A stretch of DNA of 64,000 nucleotides from NCBI RefSeq assembly GCF_009932725.1, contig NZ_BLJU01000005.1:124001-188000 (forward strand), given 5' to 3'. The notes under the pieces are model-generated. The model was not told the DNA's origin. It did no database searches and saw only the letters and a list, made by a program, of their open reading frames with translations. The stretch's first letter is position 1. Each line of letters starts with the position of its first letter. Shown piece by piece: positions 17,694-25,755 of the stretch. The position numbers and the translations under genes are program-made. The stretch comes from Pseudomonas yangonensis. GTDB lineage: Bacteria > Pseudomonadota > Gammaproteobacteria > Pseudomonadales > Pseudomonadaceae.

Positions 17694-18653
17694 TTATTCC
17701 TTTTCCTTCCTGTCTATCATCATTGAGCTTGGCGCAAAAGTTTCACAAAAAACCTCCGCACCAAACTTTATAGCCAAAGCAGCAGCGCTGGCAGCAATCA
17801 TAACAGCAGATATGCTCACAGAATTAAAAGATGCAACTATCGCTCCCGCTATATATTTTTTATCATACACAACAGAGAGCCCTTGACTCCAGGCCTTATA
17901 TATATCGCTATCCGGACTACAAACGGCTCTCCAAGCTACCCGCTTTAGTGCCGAGCTAGCCCTTTTACCCAACTCCTCTTTATTTGCTTCAGCTATGGGC
18001 GGTGGAAGGAGTTTTATATCAGGGCCTGGCAACCTTAGCGTGTAGGTGGACCGAACACTAGCTAGTAAGTCAATAGAAAACTGCGGAACAGCACGCCCCA
18101 TTTCCAAGTAAATCTGATTTTCTGATTTAGTCATAACCAGCTTTACAGCTTGCTGGTCAACTTCATCAAGGCTCAAAGAATCTCCGCTATCATCCCTAAG
18201 CCCAACCAAAATACTTTCTTCCTCCAACCTCTGAATTAGTCTGCCGTGAAATTGTTTCCGTCGCCCTTCAGATTTGATGTTATTAATACTCTCAACAGCT
18301 TTAACAATAAGCTCTCGGCCCTTATCAAAATTAGCTTCTCTAAGATAACAAATAGCCAACAATGAAACAGCTTCCAGATAGAGCCTAGTGCTTTTTGAGC
18401 TTTTCTGAATAGTTCCTTCGAAGCCCATTTTTGCATAGGTAAGACTATTTGCTTCCATTGCCGTTTCGTAAAGCCAATTCTTTGCCTGAAGTATTCTTGT
18501 TTCGTGGCCAGTGGGCCTAAGTAAATTTTGTATTTTCGCTGTAATTTTCTTTGCTTTTTCTAAATCAGCAGTTCTAACACAAGCTCTCAGTTGCGGCTCC
18601 AGAACAGCCAACTCTTCCTTCTGTGCTTTAGTCAGCAATGGTTGTTGCGACAC
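17694..18653 (-). CDS. Hypothetical AT-rich protein with helical repeats and C-terminal membrane segments
   Basis: 319 residues, not recognised. Residues about 15-150 are helical and TPR-like (YLEAVSLLAICYLREANFDKGRELI). Residues about 265-300 form hydrophobic segments (YIAGAIVASFNSVSISAVMIA, then ALAIKFG). Start is GTG 18653 with a GGAG ribosome-binding site. The GC content and codon use are clearly lower than all neighbours, indicating recent transfer into the island between the sorbosone-dehydrogenase gene and pedR2. Not part of the known ped gene set. Function unknown; a defence or stress role is possible but unsupported. Confidence 0.75.
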   Translation of the reverse strand: MSQQPLLTKAQKEELAVLEPQLRACVRTADLEKAKKITAKIQNLLRPTGHETRILQAKNWLYETAMEANSLTYAKMGFEGTIQKSSKSTRLYLEAVSLLAICYLREANFDKGRELIVKAVESINNIKSEGRRKQFHGRLIQRLEEESILVGLRDDSGDSLSLDEVDQQAVKLVMTKSENQIYLEMGRAVPQFSIDLLASVRSTYTLRLPGPDIKLLPPPIAEANKEELGKRASSALKRVAWRAVCSPDSDIYKAWSQGLSVVYDKKYIAGAIVASFNSVSISAVMIAASAAALAIKFGAEVFCETFAPSSMMIDRKEKE

Positions 18654-18885
18654 TATTCTGGCTCCTTATGAAATCAATGTCGGTTAGAAGTTCGTCCAGC
18701 ATATCCATTGCATCAGAATTCGGTCTAACCCCGAACTACAGCCATGGCTCAGTGCCAGCAATCTACACCTAACCAGTAGCTTGATGCGAGCCTACAGACG
18801 ACGCGCGATTTAGACTGTGCAGCAGAGGTTATGGCTATATCGGAAGCAGTTCAGCAAGCAGGCCATTGCAGCCGGCCCTCATCCC

Positions 18886-19536
18886 TCAGGCGCTTTCCAC
18901 CCCAACCCTGACCACCCCACTATCAATCGCCAAATGCACCAGCTCCGCCTGCGAGCTGATCTGCAGTTTGTTCTTTACCAGGGTCTGGTAGTTGGACAGG
19001 GTCTTGGCGCTGATGCACAGCTTCTCGGCGATTTGCCTCGGTGGCAGGCCGCGGGCGAGCATGACGAAGATTTCGAATTCGCGCTGGGTCAGTTCACGCA
19101 AACGCGGGTCGAGGCCATCTGCGCTAGCCGGATTGCAGGCCAGCTGGGTGGCCAGTTGCTGCTCGATATAGGCGTGGCCGGCGGCGGTGCGTTTGACCGC
19201 CTCCACCAGCACTTCCGGTGAGGAGTTCTTGGTCAGGTAGCCGATGGCGCCGGCGTCCAGTGCCTGACGCACCAGGGGCAGTTCGTCGTGCATGCTGAAG
19301 AACAGCACGCGCAGTTGCGGCAGGCGCTGGCGCAGGCGGCGGGTAGTTTCCAGGCCGCTGATGCCGGGCAGGCCGATATCCATGATCACCAGGTTGGGTA
19401 TCTCTTCCTGCACCCGCTGCAACGCTTGCTCACCATCACAAGCCTCGCGCAATTGCACCTCCGGCAACAGCGCACGCAGCAGGCTCGCGTAGCCCTGGCG
19501 CACCACTGCGTGGTCATCTACCAGCAGAATCTTCAT
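18886..19536 (-). CDS. pedR2: LuxR-type response regulator PedR2-like
   Basis: 216-residue NarL/FixJ-family regulator. N-terminal receiver has the acidic pair in LVDDH and the phospho-acceptor Asp in VIMDIGLPG (about residue 55), with the conserved Lys in LTKNSSPE. The C-terminal LuxR helix-turn-helix covers about residues 145-205 (LTQREFEIFVMLARG, SAKTLSNYQTLV). Start ATG 19536 overlaps the pedS2 stop by ATGA. In P. putida PedS2/PedR2 controls the switch between Ca and lanthanide dehydrogenases; the same role here is inferred by synteny. Confidence 0.87.
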   Translation of the reverse strand: MKILLVDDHAVVRQGYASLLRALLPEVQLREACDGEQALQRVQEEIPNLVIMDIGLPGISGLETTRRLRQRLPQLRVLFFSMHDELPLVRQALDAGAIGYLTKNSSPEVLVEAVKRTAAGHAYIEQQLATQLACNPASADGLDPRLRELTQREFEIFVMLARGLPPRQIAEKLCISAKTLSNYQTLVKNKLQISSQAELVHLAIDSGVVRVGVESA

Positions 19537-20798
19537 GACGTTGCCTCCAGGGGAATGTTCAGGCACAGCGCCCAACCCGCTTGCGGGCGACTGTGCAGGC
19601 GCAGCTCGCCACCGAGGCTGCGGCTGCGTTCGCGCATCGAGCGCAGGCCTATGCCAGGGCGCAGCGGCAGTGCGGTGCCCTGACCGTTATCGCGCACCAG
19701 CAACCGCAGCCCTTTGCCACGGCGTTGCAGACGAATACGCACTTCGCTGGCATCGGCATGGCGGGCGACGTTGGTCAGCGCCTCCTGCACCAGGCGATAG
19801 AGATGAGCCTTGCTCGCCAGCGGCAGGCTCGGCAGTTGTTCACTCACTTGCAGGCGGCAGCGAATGCCTTGCGCCTGCTGCCAGTCAGCAGCCAGTTGTT
19901 GCAGCGCCGGGCCGAGTTCCAGACGCTCCAGCACCACCGGGTAGAGGTCGCGGATCAGGCTGCGAAAGCCCTGCTGCAGGCGCTCGCAGTTGTCGTCGAG
20001 CAGGCGCGCGGTCTCCTGCACCTGCTGCGGCCGGTCGGCAATCACCTTTAGCAGGCAGGCCTGGGCGCGAATGCCGCTGAGGTATTGGCCGAGGTCGTCA
20101 TGCAGGGTCTGACCAAGGCGCGTGCGCTCGCGCTCCTGAAGTTCCAGCAGCGCCTGGGTCAGCTCGGCGTTGTCCGCCTGCACCTGCTGCAGGGTGATGG
20201 CCATCTCGTTGAAATGCCCGGCCAGGCGCTTGGCCTCGGCCAGGCCGTGGTCGCGCAGACGGGTATCGAAGTGACCGGCACCGACTTCGCGCAAGCCGGC
20301 GAGCAGTTCGTCCAGCACACGTCGAGCCCGGCGCACGGCAAAGTGAATGGCCAGCAGGCTGAGGATCAGAGCAAAGGCGCTGAGCAACAACAGTTGCAGC
20401 AGCGAGTCCTGGATTTCCTCGATCTCGTCATAGGGATCGAGGGCGATACGCAACTCGCGGCCATCCTCCAGCGGCCAGGCATCGGCCACCAGTGAGGCCG
20501 GGCCCAGCAGGCGTTCGGCAATCCAGTGCTCGATGACGTTTTCGGTCTGCTGCTCGGGCTCTTCGCCCGGGCGCAGCCAACTCACGCGGATATGCCGCAG
20601 GTTCTCGGTCAGTTCCGGGCGCAGGCTGCCGGGATTGCTGCGCGCCACTTCGCCGAGGTATTCCACAACCGCCTCGGCGGCCTGTAGCTCGCGCTGCACA
20701 TCATGGCTGGCCTGGCGCAACAGCAGCGCCAGCCCGGCCAGGGTCACCAGTCCGAACAGCAGGCTGACGCCGAGGTTGATGCGGCCCAGAGCAGTCAT
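19533..20798 (-). CDS. pedS2: Membrane sensor histidine kinase PedS2-like (candidate lanthanide sensor)
   Basis: 421 residues. Membrane helices at about 8-28 and 134-154 bracket a 105-residue periplasmic domain; HAMP follows (about 155-208), then a HisKA_3 dimerisation domain with phospho-acceptor His233 in LHDDLGQ, and a HATPase_c domain with NVARHA and DNGQGT. The periplasmic domain ends in an acidic run DPYDEIEEIQD (121-131) next to the membrane, a plausible metal ligand site. Operon with pedR2 (downstream) and a small exported protein (upstream). Confidence 0.86.
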   Translation of the reverse strand: MTALGRINLGVSLLFGLVTLAGLALLLRQASHDVQRELQAAEAVVEYLGEVARSNPGSLRPELTENLRHIRVSWLRPGEEPEQQTENVIEHWIAERLLGPASLVADAWPLEDGRELRIALDPYDEIEEIQDSLLQLLLLSAFALILSLLAIHFAVRRARRVLDELLAGLREVGAGHFDTRLRDHGLAEAKRLAGHFNEMAITLQQVQADNAELTQALLELQERERTRLGQTLHDDLGQYLSGIRAQACLLKVIADRPQQVQETARLLDDNCERLQQGFRSLIRDLYPVVLERLELGPALQQLAADWQQAQGIRCRLQVSEQLPSLPLASKAHLYRLVQEALTNVARHADASEVRIRLQRRGKGLRLLVRDNGQGTALPLRPGIGLRSMRERSRSLGGELRLHSRPQAGWALCLNIPLEATS

Positions 20799-20811
20799 CT
20801 ACTTGACCAGG

Positions 20812-21249
20812 CTACTTGACCACGAAGTACCCGAGCATGCCCTTGCCTTCCAGACCCTTGGCGTAGAAGCGGTATCTACCCGGCTTGACCGGCAGGAAGA
20901 AGATCTCCGCCTCGCCGGCATCCTCGAATTCCAGTTCGGTCAGGGTGACCGCCTTGATCTCCACGCCGCCGGCCTCGACCTTGCGCAAGTAAATGGAAGT
21001 GGCGAACTCCGGCGCCTGGAAGGCGTATTCCTTCTGGCCGCTGGCGATGATCTTGAGCTGGTAGGCCTGGCCGGTTTCCAGCTGGTACTCGGTCTGCGAC
21101 ATGAAGTAGTCGCTTTCATCGTTACCCAGCACCAGGTCAGGCAATGCCACCGGGCGGCGGGTCATGTCACCGGCGGCGTGCAGTTGATCGACACCGAGCA
21201 GGCTGATGATCAGCAGCAAGGGCAGCAGCAGGGCCTTGAGAATACGCAT
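20812..21249 (-). CDS. Small exported protein co-transcribed with pedS2/pedR2
   Basis: 145 residues with a signal peptide (about residues 1-25, ending LHA). The mature part looks like a beta-sandwich of cupredoxin type (YQLKIIASGQKEYAFQAPEF ... FFLPVKPGRYRFYAKG) but lacks His/Cys copper ligands and is acidic. It ends 13 bp before pedS2, so it heads the operon; ATG 21249 is preferred over a GTG nine bases upstream because GGGTGA lies at the right distance. Homologue present at the same place in P. putida (PP_2670 position). Possibly a periplasmic partner of the sensor; unproven. Confidence 0.82.
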   Translation of the reverse strand: MRILKALLLPLLLIISLLGVDQLHAAGDMTRRPVALPDLVLGNDESDYFMSQTEYQLETGQAYQLKIIASGQKEYAFQAPEFATSIYLRKVEAGGVEIKAVTLTELEFEDAGEAEIFFLPVKPGRYRFYAKGLEGKGMLGYFVVK

Positions 21250-21315
21250 GGCGTTCACCCGTTCTTGTTATTGGACGTTGCCTGCCATGCTAGGAAGTAA
21301 AGGCCCGCGCCGGGT

Positions 21316-21415
21316 TACTACCTTGGTACTGACGCGCTGGTACTTTGGGTAGGTTTGGCGCGCCAATTGGCGTGACGGACTACGACCTTCGTACGTGTCC
21401 GGCGCTACCTTGGGC
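21316..21415. promoter_or_regulatory. Divergent promoter with repeated CTACCTTGG boxes
   Basis: CTACCTTGGTAC (21318-21329), GGTACTTTGGGTAG (21339-21352) and CTACCTTGGGC (21405-21415) occur in 100 bp between the pedS2 operon and the ABC operon. CTACTTTGGTAC before the CXXCW gene (25662) and GGTACTTTGGG before pqqA are near-identical. Regulator sites by inference. Confidence 0.55.
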
Positions 21416-21474
21416 ATATTTCCCGAGACGTAAGCGCTTCCTATGCTGGCGACACCCTCTGCAGGAGTCGCCCG

Positions 21475-22656
21475 ATGCACCGGATCAGTTGCCGCCTGTT
21501 GTTCTGCCTCGCCGCCGCGTTCGGTGTGGCGGCCGGCGCCAGCGCGAACGAGCTGCAGGTGCGCATCGGCTACCTGGCGCATCTGCCGCCGCGCGGGCCG
21601 CTGTTGTCCAATGTCATTCCGGAGCCGAGCGACGCCGGCCGCCGTGGCGCCGAGCTGGCGATCATCGACAGCAACAGCACCGGGCGCTTCCTCAAGCAGC
21701 AATTCGAGTTGCAGAGCGCCGAGAGCGACCAGACCGACGAGCTGCTCGCCGCCGCCGAGCGCCAGCACCAGGCCGGCATCCGCCTGTTCGTGGTCAACGC
21801 CCCGGCCGCCACCCTGCGCCAGCTCAGCCAGCGCCTGCCGGACAGCCTGCTGTTCAATGCCGGCAGTGCCGACGATGACCTGCGCCGCGAACAGTGCCTG
21901 GGCAACGTGCTGCACACCCTGCCTAGCCGCGCCATGCTGACCGACGCCCTGGCGCAGTTTCTCTCCGTGCGCAAATGGACACGCTGGCTGCTGGTGACCG
22001 GCAGCACCGAAGATGACATCGCCTACGCCGACGCGCTCAAGCGCGCCGCCAAGCGCTTCGGCCACAAGATCGTTGCCGAAAAGCCGTGGAGCTTCGACAA
22101 CGACCAGCGCCGCAGCGCCCAGGCGGAGATGCCGCTGTTCACCCAGGCCAGTGAGTACGACGTGGTGCTGGTGGCCGACGAGCGCGGCGACTTCGGCGAA
22201 TACCTGCCTTACAACACCTGGTATCCACGCCCCGTGGCCGGCACTCAGGGCCTGACCCCTACCGCCTGGCACAAGACGGTGGAGACCTTCGGCGCCGCGC
22301 AGTTGCAGAAACGCTTCGAAGAGCTGGCCGGGCGCTGGATGAACGACCGCGACTTCGCCGCCTGGATGGCCGTACGCAGCGTCGCCGCCGCCGTGACCAA
22401 GCTGCGCGCCGCCGAGCCACAGGCCATTCGCGACCTGGCGCTGTCCGCAGACCTGCCGCTGGATGGCTTCAAGGGCCGCAAGCTGAGCTTCCGGCCGTGG
22501 AACGGCGAGCTGCGCCAACCGATTCCGCTGGTACACCCGCGCGCCCTGGTCAGCACCTCGCCGCAGGACGGTTTTCTGCATCCCAGTAACGAAATGGACA
22601 GCCTCGGCTACGACCGGCCTGAGGTGAGCTGTGATCTGGCGGGTATGGTCCTGTAG
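21475..22656 (+). CDS. Periplasmic binding protein of the PQQ-alcohol-dehydrogenase ABC system
   Basis: 393 residues with signal peptide (1-24). The body is a two-lobed periplasmic-binding fold of branched-chain-amino-acid type (RIGYLAHLPPRGPL, GRRGAELAI, later WLLVTGSTEDD and VVLVADERGDFGEY). It matches the family always found with the PedA/PedC-type ABC transporter and quinoprotein dehydrogenases. It starts the four-gene plus-strand operon. Ligand unknown; because the transporter has exporter-like ATPase and permease, this may not be a classic import protein. Confidence 0.86.
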   Translation: MHRISCRLLFCLAAAFGVAAGASANELQVRIGYLAHLPPRGPLLSNVIPEPSDAGRRGAELAIIDSNSTGRFLKQQFELQSAESDQTDELLAAAERQHQAGIRLFVVNAPAATLRQLSQRLPDSLLFNAGSADDDLRREQCLGNVLHTLPSRAMLTDALAQFLSVRKWTRWLLVTGSTEDDIAYADALKRAAKRFGHKIVAEKPWSFDNDQRRSAQAEMPLFTQASEYDVVLVADERGDFGEYLPYNTWYPRPVAGTQGLTPTAWHKTVETFGAAQLQKRFEELAGRWMNDRDFAAWMAVRSVAAAVTKLRAAEPQAIRDLALSADLPLDGFKGRKLSFRPWNGELRQPIPLVHPRALVSTSPQDGFLHPSNEMDSLGYDRPEVSCDLAGMVL

Positions 22657-22664
22657 GAGACCAC

Positions 22665-22715
22665 CTGTGGGAGGGGCTTTAGCCGCGAGAGTCGCCGCTG
22701 AAGCGCCTCCCACAA
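22665..22715. repeat. Inverted repeat of the GTGGGAGG type
   Basis: CTGTGGGAGGGGCTTTAGCCGC with GCGGCTGAA-type inverted copy ending CCTCCCACA, between the binding protein and the propeller gene. Confidence 0.75.
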
Positions 22716-22768
22716 AAGCAAGCGCCCAGCCGACGGCTGCAAATCATTACAACAAGAGGATCAACCCC

Positions 22769-23734
22769 ATGCGCCTGACCCGTCTCGCCTGTGCCGTCGC
22801 CTTCGGCCTGGCCTGCCACTCGGCCCTGGCCGCCACTGCCTACGTGTCCAACGAGAAGGATGACAGCATCAGCGTCATCGACCTCGACAGCCTGGAAGTC
22901 GCCGCCACTCTCGATGTCGGCATGCGCCCGCGTGGGCTGCTGCTGTCCTCGGACAACAAGCTCTTGTACATCTGCGCCAGCGACTCGGACCGCGTACAGG
23001 TGATGGACCTGGCCACGCGCAAGATCATCAAGGAGCTGCCCTCCGGCGCCGACCCCGAGCAGTTCGCCCTGCACCCCAACGACCGCTGGCTGTACATCTC
23101 CAACGAGGACGATGCGCTGGTCACAGTGGTCGACACCCAGAGCGACGAGGTGCTGGCGCAGATCGAAGTGGGCGTGGAGCCCGAAGGCATGGCGGTGAGC
23201 CCGGACGGCAAGTGGGCGGTCAACACCAGCGAAACCACCAACATGCTGCACTGGATCGACACCAGCACCCAGCAACTGGTGGACAACACTCTGGTCGACC
23301 AGCGCCCGCGTCACGTCGAGTTCGACAAGGACGGCAAGCGCCTGTGGGCCTCGGCCGAGATCGGCGGCACGGTGACGGTGCTGGACGTGGACTCGCGCCA
23401 GGTACTCAAGGTGCTCAACTTCACCATCAAGGGCGTGCACCCGGACAAGGTTCAGCCGGTGGGGGTCAAGCTTTCGGACGACGGCAAGTACGCCTTCGTC
23501 GCCCTCGGCCCGGCCAACCATGTGGCCGTGGTGGACGCAAAGACCTTCGAGGTTCTCGACTACTTGCTGGTGGGCCGGCGCGTCTGGCACATGGCATTCA
23601 CCCCGGATCAGAAGCGCCTGCTGACCACCAACGGCGTCAGCGGCGATGTGTCGGTGATCGACGTCGATGCGCTCAAGGTGACCAAGTCGATCAAGGTCGG
23701 TCGCTACCCCTGGGGCGTGGTGGTAACGCCATGA
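22769..23734 (+). CDS. PQQ-dependent catabolism-associated beta-propeller protein
   Basis: 321 residues, signal peptide 1-22, then seven YVTN-type blades (AYVSNEKDDSISVIDLD, LYISNEDDALVTVVD, GVSGDVSVIDVD). Periplasmic scaffold or sensor associated with the PQQ ABC system. Start is ATG 22769 after AAGAGGA. The stop overlaps the ATPase start by ATGA. No haem or catalytic motif seen. Confidence 0.88.
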   Translation: MRLTRLACAVAFGLACHSALAATAYVSNEKDDSISVIDLDSLEVAATLDVGMRPRGLLLSSDNKLLYICASDSDRVQVMDLATRKIIKELPSGADPEQFALHPNDRWLYISNEDDALVTVVDTQSDEVLAQIEVGVEPEGMAVSPDGKWAVNTSETTNMLHWIDTSTQQLVDNTLVDQRPRHVEFDKDGKRLWASAEIGGTVTVLDVDSRQVLKVLNFTIKGVHPDKVQPVGVKLSDDGKYAFVALGPANHVAVVDAKTFEVLDYLLVGRRVWHMAFTPDQKRLLTTNGVSGDVSVIDVDALKVTKSIKVGRYPWGVVVTP

Positions 23735-24546
23735 ATGCGCTTCAGGTGAGCGGCGTCGGCTTCGCCTATGGCGCGCGCCAGGCGCTCAACGACCTGGCCT
23801 TCGAGCTGGCGCCGGGTCGTTTCGGTGCCCTGCTCGGCCCCAACGGCGCCGGCAAGTCCACGCTGATCGCCCTGCTCACCCGCCTGTACGACCTGCAGCA
23901 GGGCGACATCCGCATCTTCGGCCACAGCCTGCGCGACGAACCGCGCCAGGCGCTGCGCCAGCTCGGCGTGGTATTCCAGCAGAGCACGCTGGATCTCGAC
24001 CTGTCCGTGCAGCAGAACCTCGCCTATCACGCCGCGCTGCACGGCATGCCGCGCCGCGAGGCGCAGGCACGTATCGACGAGGAACTGCTGCGTCAGGATC
24101 TCGCTGAGCGCCGTCATGACAAGGTGCGCACGCTCAACGGCGGCCACCGCCGCCGCGTGGAAATCGCCCGCGCCCTGCTCCATCAACCACGCCTGCTGCT
24201 GCTCGACGAGGCCAGCGCCGGGCTCGACCCGGCCAGCCGCCTGGCGCTGGGCCGGCATGTGCGCAACCTGTGCCGCGAGCAGGGGTTGTGCGTGCTATGG
24301 ACCACCCATCTGCTGGACGAGATCGAGCCCAGCGACGACCTGCTGATCCTGCATCGTGGCGAGCGCGTGGCCTGGGGCAGGGCCGGCCAGTTCGGCGACG
24401 ACCTGGCCATCAGTTTCGCCCGCCTGACCGGCGACGAGGCGCTGGGCCGTGGCCATGTGCGCGAGGCGATCCGACCGAACCTGGATGCCCAGGCCCGTAG
24501 GAGCGGCTTCAGCCGCGAACACCCCACCGAGGAGCCGCAACCATGA
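23731..24546 (+). CDS. pedA: ABC transporter ATPase of the PQQ-alcohol-dehydrogenase system
   Basis: 271 residues. Walker A GPNGAGKST (about residue 36), Walker B LLLLDEAS, and an altered ABC signature LNGGHRRR in place of LSGGQ, which is characteristic of this subfamily. Coupled by ATGA at both ends. Odd: residues about 256-262 (RRSGFSR) are encoded by a REP unit (24497-24518), so the C-terminal tail [16 protein letters not shown] appears to be repeat-derived, yet the ATGA junction with the permease is kept. The gene symbol follows P. putida ped naming and is tentative. Confidence 0.86.
   Translation: MNALQVSGVGFAYGARQALNDLAFELAPGRFGALLGPNGAGKSTLIALLTRLYDLQQGDIRIFGHSLRDEPRQALRQLGVVFQQSTLDLDLSVQQNLAYHAALHGMPRREAQARIDEELLRQDLAERRHDKVRTLNGGHRRRVEIARALLHQPRLLLLDEASAGLDPASRLALGRHVRNLCREQGLCVLWTTHLLDEIEPSDDLLILHRGERVAWGRAGQFGDDLAISFARLTGDEALGRGHVREAIRPNLDAQARRSGFSREHPTEEPQP
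24497..24518. repeat. REP unit inside the ABC ATPase C-terminus
   Basis: GTAGGAGCGGCTTCAGCCGC, identical to the intergenic REP core, read in frame 9 codons before the stop region of the ATPase gene. Confidence 0.85.
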
Positions 24547-25334
24547 TCGCCTACTGGGAATGCCTGCGCGGCATCGTCCTGCGCGAATGGCTGCGTTTCG
24601 TCCTGCAGCGTTCGCGCTTTCTCAGCGCCCTGGTGCGCCCGCTGCTGTGGCTGCTGGTGTTCGCCGCAGGCTTTCGCGCGGCGCTGGGCATCGCCATCAT
24701 CGAGCCGTACGACACCTACATCACTTACGACACCTACATCGTGCCGGGCCTGGCCTGCATGATCCTGCTGTTCAACGGCATGCAGGGCTCGCTGTCGATG
24801 GTCTACGACCGCGAGATGGGCAGCATGCGCGTACTGCTCACCAGCCCGCTGCCGCGCGCCTTCCTGCTGGTGGCCAAGCTGCTGGCCACAGCGCTGATCT
24901 CGCTGCTGCAGGTCTATGCCTTCCTCGCCATCGCCTGGGTCTACGGCGTGCAACCGCCGGCATGGGGCCTGCTCGCCGCACTGCCGGCGCTGCTACTGGT
25001 GGCGCTGCTGCTCAGCGCACTGGGCTTGCTGCTGTCCAACGGCATACGGCAACTGGAGAACTTCGCCGGGGTGATGAATTTCGTCATCTTCCCCATGTTC
25101 TTCCTGTCGTCGGCGCTGTACCCACTGTGGAAGATGCGCGAGTCCAGCGAGTGGCTGTACTGGCTGTGCGCGGCCAACCCCTTCACCCATGCGGTGGAGC
25201 TGGTGCGCAATGCGCTGTACCTGCGTTTGCATGTCGAGGCGCTGGCAGTATGTATCGGCCTGACCCTGCTGCTGACGCTGCTGGCCGTGCTCACCTTCAA
25301 CCCGCAGCATGCGGCGCTGCGCAAAGCGGGCTGA
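24543..25334 (+). CDS. pedC: ABC-2 type permease PedC-like
   Basis: 263 residues with six membrane helices of the ABC-2 export type (NodJ/DrrB-like; ends in the AL..NAL motif region NPFTHAVELVRNALY). It pairs with the ATPase just upstream. The family is named in P. putida for phenylethanol metabolism (PedC). The transported compound is unknown; ABC-2 architecture predicts export of alcohol, acid or toxic aldehyde-related compounds or lipid. Confidence 0.87.
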   Translation: MIAYWECLRGIVLREWLRFVLQRSRFLSALVRPLLWLLVFAAGFRAALGIAIIEPYDTYITYDTYIVPGLACMILLFNGMQGSLSMVYDREMGSMRVLLTSPLPRAFLLVAKLLATALISLLQVYAFLAIAWVYGVQPPAWGLLAALPALLLVALLLSALGLLLSNGIRQLENFAGVMNFVIFPMFFLSSALYPLWKMRESSEWLYWLCAANPFTHAVELVRNALYLRLHVEALAVCIGLTLLLTLLAVLTFNPQHAALRKAG

Positions 25335-25361
25335 GCCGCCGAGTTCAACCTGTAGGAACTC

Positions 25362-25561
25362 CGCCCCGGGGCGTAATGCTGTTCATTTAAGGTTACAGAC
25401 GTTGGCTCCCCTCTCCCATTTATGGGAGAGGGGCTGGGGGAGAGGGCTGAAAATGCCGCAAAACTGCCAGTTTCCCCTCTCCCTAACCCTCTCCCCAAAG
25501 GGGCGAGGGGACTAATCGCGTCCGACCGATTCTTATGTGATTAACATTACGCCCCGGGGCG
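25362..25561. repeat. Nested repeat: 17-bp perfect inverted repeat enclosing a CTCTCCC repeat pair
   Basis: CGCCCCGGGGCGTAATG (25362-25378) and its exact inverse (25545-25561) enclose CCCCTCTCCC...GGGAGAGGGG (25408-25432) and CCCCTCTCCC...GGGGCGAGGGG (25474-25510). One repeat appears to have entered another. Confidence 0.75.
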
Positions 25562-25661
25562 AAGCCTGAGGGGCCACGTCGATCTCGCGGCGCAGCCATT
25601 CGCCGCGGGGCGCGGCGCCTACTCACCGAGCACTCGCCTACTGCCCAGCCCGACATTTCTA

Positions 25662-25673
25662 CTACTTTGGTAC
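25662..25673 (+). promoter_or_regulatory. CTACTTTGGTAC box upstream of the CXXCW gene
   Basis: Matches CTACCTTGGTAC at 21318 in 11 of 12 bases; 83 bp before the start codon. Shared-regulon site by inference. Confidence 0.5.
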
Positions 25674-25755
25674 TGGTTCTCCTCTCCAACGTAGAATTCC
25701 CAAGCCTGCGACCATGGCCTGTAATACCACTACAACAATAAGTAGAGACCTTGCC

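Larger units (their letters stand above)
25335..25755. other. 421-bp gene-free interval made mostly of nested repeats
   Basis: Holds the nested palindromes described at 25351-25620, then the promoter side of the CXXCW gene with the CTACTTTGGTAC box at 25662-25673. No coding potential seen. Confidence 0.7.
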
